A stretch of 64,000 nucleotides of DNA from Onthophagus taurus. Lineage: Eukaryota; Arthropoda; Insecta; Coleoptera; Scarabaeidae. The stretch is taken from the NCBI RefSeq assembly GCF_036711975.1, contig NC_091972.1, positions 20,031,001-20,095,000 on the forward strand, given 5' to 3'. Positions 58,810-64,000 of this stretch are shown piece by piece. How positions within the stretch are numbered: the stretch's first letter is position 1; each line of letters begins with the position of its first letter. The translations under genes were made by a program, and so were the position numbers. Under the pieces are notes generated by a model. The model ran no database searches and had not been told where the DNA came from. It saw nothing but the letters and a program-made list of their open reading frames with translations.

Positions 58810-59340
58810 TTGTAAAGTGAATGAAAAGATTCTTAAGCAGGAAATTTTGATGTCACCACATATAAGACAACTCGATCGGAATAGTTTATTTTCAAATTTC
58901 GATGATGAAGATTACAACCGATTGACGTTTCTCGCAGAAGTGCGTTCACGTGGCTATCAAGAGGTACTTGTTCTATGCGATTTTACAATCTCTTTGACTT
59001 TGTGATAGACTTCTTGGAAAGAACTGCACGACAACCTCATCACATCAAAGAATGATATTGACCTGTATAAACCGTTTAATGACATCAACCTTCAACCTCA
59101 AAGTGACGACTAGATTAAAACAAATAATGTCATAGCTGCTTTCGTAGCCAAACTGTTTTTACATAAGAAAAATATCGGGAGATGTGAGTTTCATAATTTC
59201 CTTAATTTATCCTTCAATAATGACGACTTGCTTGTTTACTGCCAACATTTGAAAAACCTCTACAGTGATTTCAAAGATCAATTTCAGAACTTTTTAAAAT
59301 TGGAAATACCAGAGTGGGTGTCGGATCATAAAATGCTAGG
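58810..59340 (+). mobile_element. hAT-like relic downstream of the chimeric copy
   Basis: 58817-59005 preserves SLFSNFDDEDYNRLTFLAEV, and later frames read KKNIGRCEFHNF and LLVYCQHLKNLYSDFKDQF. It shows a more N-terminal part than the other relics. Confidence 0.5.
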
Positions 59341-59755
59341 TTGAAATTTGTTCTTTCCTGAACTTTCAAGCTTATGCTTTCCGTTCCCAAAAAATAATTT
59401 GCACATTTTCAATAATATGGCTAATATACCCTGTATATTAGCGTGGTGTCTACAGATATTGTGGTGTCTACAGATATTCGTCAGTGAATATCGAAACATT
59501 TAATTTTTAGTTTTGAAACTAAAAATCGTTTACAATTTTTCAGAACAACGAATTAATATAAGTATTAACTCTATTATCAGATCTATATCAAATCTACAAC
59601 TAGAAACTTTCGGGTTAACCGTGCGTCTTTTTAAAAAGAGTTTGACGATTAGGATGACATGTTGTAACATTCTTCAGAAACAAGTCCAAAGTATTTTTTT
59701 AGTTAGAATATATCTATCCGACACGGAATATTAATAACGGAAATCTGTAGATTGT
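59341..59755. other. Intergenic DNA with a Penelope-like terminal remnant
   Basis: 59590-59690 resembles 25580-25680 (TCGGGTTAACCGTGCGT and TTCTTCAGAAACAAGT blocks), i.e. the end region of the Penelope-like element. An 18-bp direct repeat GTGGTGTCTACAGATATT lies at 59444-59480. Confidence 0.5.
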
Positions 59756-59756
59756 T

Positions 59757-60225
59757 CAAGAGGCAACGATGACGTCAAGTCGAGCATCTAAAATTAGGAA
59801 AGCTTGGCAAGTGAGAAAATAATATCATATACTGACGACGTAGCTCTCTCATTCATAATTAATAGAAAGCTCACTGTAGATCAGTACCGAATGTTAAGAA
59901 CGCAAGCAAAGAACAGGCATGCAAATATCTATTCAAGCTATGAAAAAGTCATGGAAGTCAAAAAAGCGTTGTTATCCAAATGGTATTAAAGTCGCCGAAA
60001 TTATTGCTGAGTGTGCTGCAGTGGAATTGCAAAACCTTGTAAACCATACAATTATAAGGTTATTCCAAATAAAACAATGTTTAAATATTTTACTTAAAGT
60101 ACAACCAGGCATCCACAATTTTGTTGCTATTTTTAAATGGGGGTTTGAAAACATGATTGTCACGTCTTTTATACCTGTGCAAACATACAATGAAACATTT
60201 GTGAGACTTGTACGGTGTATATAGT
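59757..60225 (+). mobile_element. Possible Transib-like (RAG1-related) transposase fragment
   Basis: Broken plus-strand frames read LTVDQYRMLRTQAKNRHANI then YSSYEKVMEVKKAL, CYPNGIKVAEIIAECAAVEL then QNLVNHTIIRL, and FKWGFENM then VTSFIPVQTYNETF. The succession (tyr/arg-rich helix, cysteine-tyrosine-proline block, L-L-H, KWGF before a catalytic Asp region) is what I recall for Transib-like transposases. This rests on memory of the family, not on a search. Much of the protein is missing. Confidence 0.4.
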
Positions 60226-61539
60226 TGTTGTTAGGGTACATGAAATAAATATACCATGTTTTCGGAGTTACACTAGCTTAAACACATTCACAACAAAACA
60301 TTTGTTTCATTTTTATTTTCAAATATTTGTTACAAAATCCTATATCTTGTTTTAGGCATTCTTTGTAGATGTAATGAATCCTAACTAACCATTAAGAAGA
60401 TATTATAATGATATTAAACATTTTTAACTTAATTTAGTTGTAAATAAATTATGGCCAGATATACATAACTTCTTAACAGTGTTATGACCGCCTTTCAAAG
60501 TAGAAATTCAATTATTATCTTAAACGTGGATCAGCACTCTGCTTTAGCAACCCTGTAATAAATGGACAGAAGTTAATTAGGGTTCGGCACAATTGGGAAG
60601 CAATTAATAAAACAATCAATAATATAAAAAAAAAGAAAAAGAAAGATAGATAAAACAAAATACAGTGAAACAAAGCGAGTGATAACGAATATTATAACTC
60701 GATTTGTTGTACCTGATGGCTCTTTTCCTTTAGGTTTCTTCTATTTCGATTCAAAAACACCACCAAAACTTCCCCGCTTTAACCTGACCCGTCGCGCAAT
60801 TCAAAACGTTCTCCCCCAATTTTCAAACCCCCGAGTGTTTTTTCGTTTACCCCCGCTGTCGTCACGTCTGCATTTTAGCACTTCAGGTTCGACATTCACC
60901 CGCTCGGAAATATCTAACATTAAATTATTTTATCAAATATCATTTAAATTATCAAATACTAACGAAAAATGAAATGCGGTTTGTTATATTAGTGTGGAAT
61001 GGTGGGCTTAATATACAGTATTTATTTCCCTTAAGAGAGGACCACCCAGGTAATCTCTAATCGCACGTGGAATGTTAATAAAGTTTTCATTTTGCTTCTA
61101 TGAGATGCCCCACAACTCGAGGTTACTTCCGTCAACAAGATTGTTAAGCTTCACGTCCTAGTTTTAAAGAACAACATTTTGTTCGCTTAAGGGCCTTATG
61201 AATTGAAGCACAAATTCGATCTCCCTAGACATGTTATATGAATGAACTTCATATTACTGTTCACTTCATAATAAAATAATGTTGATACGATCGGAACGTT
61301 TTAAAAATACGACCGTTGCTCTTCGGGATCTCAGAGGCAACTGTTTCGACGGTTCGATCTTCTTATTCGTTAGCGCTTTCAAGGGGGAATCCCACATGAA
61401 TATGTTACATCTCGCAACTGCAAAATGATTATGACTACAACCCATGTTCTTTTACAACCTATTAAACTCCTTAGGCATAATTATAAACAAAAACAAATAT
61501 AATTTGATAATAAGTACAAATATAATGTGAATAAATATA
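60226..61539. other. Intergenic DNA, partly unit-derived
   Basis: 60660-60965 is a low-complexity open stretch without motif. 61000-61210 matches 56170-56400 (downstream of the hAT relic), so it is a remnant of another array unit. No gene was recognised. Confidence 0.4.
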
Positions 61540-61722
61540 TTATTCATATCCTGCATCAACTGGCCAATCGCAAACATTTAGTTCGGAGTTGAAATGAAGT
61601 GCATCTAGTCTTGGCATATTATAGGCATCTCCCCAGTCGCATTGGCAGAAGGTAGTACAAATTTCAGGATGGGTAAAGTAATGAGGGAAATCATCATTTT
61701 CTTTTGGACGTGGATCATCGGG
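61540..61722 (-). pseudogene. 3' fragment of a two-domain copy
   Basis: The minus strand carries the stop codon and domain 2 codons up to the DPRPKEN stretch. Changes include YAG or ST in place of conserved residues, and the sequence then breaks off. It marks a minus-strand gene lost from the unit between copies 11 and 12. Confidence 0.75.
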
Positions 61723-61925
61723 GAATCGTCAAATGACATTACAACGTATACCGACGTCGTATGTGTCGACATGGAGCTTAACATTATTAATAGAATACTT
61801 CACCATGGCAGGGGTAAGTACCGATACCATGTGACCATATCGCCTTTTCACTTGTTTCTGGCACAAAGGGACGCGATACACGAGAAAGCGAGCAGAATAT
61901 GCAAGCGAATGGTCACTAAGTAATA
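61723..61925 (+). other. GC-richer coding-like stretch of unknown origin
   Basis: An open frame reads SSNDITTYTDVVCVDMELNI, INRILHHGRGKYRYHVTISP and FHLFLAQRDAIHEKASRICK before a stop at 61921. Its base composition and codon pattern differ from the surrounding AT-rich DNA. It abuts the gene fragment at 61722. No family was recognised; a piece of an unrelated exon or element is possible. Confidence 0.3.
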
Positions 61926-62106
61926 ACTTCTCGCCATCATCTCAGTACATAGTGAAGCATTGCAATAAAGATGACATAATTCCATCGATTGAAGTGCATT
62001 AACTTCAGTTGAATATTTTTATAATAAAATTCTAAATAAAGTTCTTAGAGCACAATAATATTTTTATTTATTTAAATAACATAAACGCTTTCATAAATTA
62101 AATAAA

Positions 62107-62790
62107 TCATTCGCAACCTGCATCAGCTGGCCAATCGCAAACATTAAGTTCGGTGTTGAAATGAAGTCCATCTGGGCATGGCATATCATAGGCAACTCCC
62201 CAGTCGCATTGACAGAATCTACCACAGGTTTCTGGGTGGGCAAAGTAGTGAGGGAAATCACCATTTTCTTTTGGGCATGGATCATTTGGGCATCTGCCTT
62301 GACCGTTTCCATCACCACTTTCGTCACTTTCGGAGCTAGAACTAGAGCTGGAGCTACCGGAATCTTCTTCAACATTGTCATCTCCTCCCTCAACTTCTTC
62401 ATCATCACCTCCATCAACTACATTTTCGTCGCTTTCGCTGCTGCTACTGCTACTGCTGCTTCCACCATCATCTCCACCATCACCGTTGCATCCAGCTTTA
62501 TCTGGCCAATCACAGACTTCCAATTCTTTGTTGAAATGTAAATCAGATGGGCAATCGAATTTGACGGGTTTTCCCCAATCGCATTTGTAAAAGACGGTGC
62601 AATCTTTATCATCTACCAAGAAATCAACTTTAGCCGGGTTCATGTCGTCGGGGCATTCACCAACTGGATCGGCTTTGGCATATTGGAAAGCCAATATAAA
62701 GGTGGCACACAATAAGAATGTAACTAAAATATAAAAAATAAGATTTTAGCCAAGTTTATTATATTGTAATTGTTTGAACTTACCTTTCAT
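62107..62790 (-). CDS. Two-domain chitin-binding protein (CBM14), copy 12
   Basis: Exons 62784-62790 and 62107-62723 with a 60-bp intron give 207 aa. Signal residues read ATFILAFQYAKA. Domain 1 has DDMNPAK and DDKDC. The linker (82-146) has the short ESDENVVDGGDDEEVEGG form shared only with copy 13. Domain 2 (147-206) has FNTELNV. It is divergent from copy 13 with 467 bp between their start codons, so the two could share regulatory DNA. The frame is intact. Confidence 0.91.
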
Positions 62791-62856
62791 TTTGATATCT
62801 CGTCAAATTGCTGTGGTCGAACAATTCGAATAACAATTTGAGTATGCAGTAACTCT

Positions 62857-62864
62857 ATTTTATA
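62857..62864 (-). promoter_or_regulatory. TATA box of copy 12
   Basis: TATAAAATAGAG lies 66 bp upstream of the ATG. AATTAATTAGTTTTGATA lies 60 bp farther up. Confidence 0.6.
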
Positions 62865-63183
62865 GCAATGTATTCCTAAAAAATGCAGGTAATTTAATTA
62901 TAAATAATAAACTACTCTAATTGCTAATTAATTAGTTTTGATAATTAATAAGTATTGATCGTTATCGATTTAATAATTCATTGTTCAATAGCTCTGACCA
63001 CTTATTCATTATTCTAATCATACTTATAAAAAACATAGTTCAATTAAGTAAATCATAAGAGAAATTAGAATCAATGAAACCACTTAAAAACTTCTACGCT
63101 TTTAATTAATTTAATTTAATAAAGAGCTCTTTGTTCTCATTCACATAAAATTATTTAAAAAAGAATGTGTAGATAATGTTTCC

Positions 63184-63190
63184 TATATAA
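63184..63190 (+). promoter_or_regulatory. TATA box of copy 13
   Basis: TATATAA lies 67 bp upstream of the ATG. It differs from the TATAAAAT of the minus-strand genes, so the plus-strand partners have their own promoter type. Confidence 0.5.
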
Positions 63191-63257
63191 CATAAGAGGG
63201 TATGTCACGAATCGTTAATCGAGTTGTTCCACCACAGCAATTTGACAAAACATCAAA

Positions 63258-63943
63258 ATGAAAGGTAAGTTAATAACGATTTACGATTTAATAAACTTAG
63301 CTTAACCTTTATTTTCTAAATTTTAGTTACATTCTTATTGTGCGCCACCTTTGTATTGGCTTTCCAATATGCCAAAGCAGACCCAGTTGGTGAATGCCCT
63401 CACACAATGAACCCGGAAAAAGTTGATTTCTTGGTAGATGATAACGATTGCACCGTCTTTTATAAATGCGATTGGGGAAAACCCGTCAAATTCGATTGCC
63501 CATCTGATTTACATTTCAACAAAGAATTGGAAGTCTGTGATTGGCCAGATAAAGCTGGATGCAACGGTGATGGTGGAGATGATGGTGGAAGCAGCAGTAG
63601 CAGTAGCAGCAGCGAAAGCGACGAAAATGTAGTTGATGGAGGTGATGATGAAGAAGTTGAGGGAGGAGATGACAATGTTGAGGAAGATTCCGGTAGCTCC
63701 AGCTCTAGTTCTAGCTCTGAAAGTGACGAAAGTGGCGATGGAAACGGTCAAGGCAGATGCCCAAATGATCCATGCCCCAAAGAAAATGGTGATTTCCCTC
63801 ATTACTTTGCCCACCCTGAAACTTGTGGTAGATTCTGCCAATGTGATTGGGGAGTAGCCTATGATATGCCATGCCCAGATGGACTTCATTTCAACACCAA
63901 ACTTAATGTTTGCGATTGGCCAGCTGATGCAGGATGTGAATAA
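63258..63943 (+). CDS. Two-domain chitin-binding protein (CBM14), copy 13
   Basis: Exons 63258-63264 and 63327-63943 with a 62-bp intron give 207 aa. Domain 1 reads HTMNPEK and DDNDC (like copies 7 and 8, with His in place of Asp). The linker is that of copy 12. Domain 2 has FNTKLNV. It is the only plus-strand partner in the 32-64 kb array with an undamaged reading frame. The mixture of signatures from copies 7/8 and copy 12 suggests gene conversion. AATAAA signals begin within 50 bp of the stop. Confidence 0.91.
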
Positions 63944-64000
63944 TATATTTATTTTCATAAAAATGTTATTTAAAGAAATATAAATTAAATAAAATATGAT

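Noticed and set aside
60679-60972. 97-codon open frame
   Set aside because: Low-complexity Phe/Pro/Ser content, no homologous feature in other units, no start context or motif.

Overview
The window looks like insect nuclear DNA, possibly from a beetle, although the order is only a guess. It is AT-rich, its genes have one short (60-62 bp) spliced intron near the start codon, and it is littered with mariner, piggyBac, pogo/Tigger, hAT-like, LINE, Penelope-like and gypsy remnants. No RNA genes or CRISPR were seen.

The window is dominated by one expanded family of small secreted chitin-binding proteins (peritrophin-A / CBM14 type). There are 13 copies of a two-domain gene: a signal peptide, a six-cysteine CBM14 domain, an acidic poly-Ser/Asp/Glu linker, and an eight-cysteine CBM14 domain. 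Twelve are open and one (copy 5) is frameshifted. A five-domain relative with Thr/Pro-rich mucin-like linkers lies at 15499-16972. At least five degenerate copies or fragments are also present. All share a phase-1 intron directly after the first codons and a TATA box about 60-70 bp upstream of the ATG.

Layout. (i) 0-31 kb is a mirror. Copies 1, 2 and 3 on the minus strand are matched by copies 6, 5 and 4 on the plus strand, around the five-domain gene. Flanks and linker signatures support the pairs 1/6, 2/5 and 3/4. (ii) 32-64 kb is a tandem array of roughly 4 kb units. Each unit holds a healthy minus-strand gene, a divergent plus-strand partner that is usually decayed, and an hAT-like relic. 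Only the last unit (copies 12 and 13) has both partners intact. (iii) Inside the array a 6440-bp block (39570-46008) is repeated directly, apparently without differences, as 46010-52448. It carries a piggyBac, copy 9/10, and part of a LINE with a nested mariner.

The products are probably secreted chitin- or matrix-associated proteins. The acidic Ser-rich linkers contain S-x-E motifs, so secretory phosphorylation is possible; this is inference. Mobile elements supply relative dates: several insertions have matching empty sites in paralogous flanks within this window.
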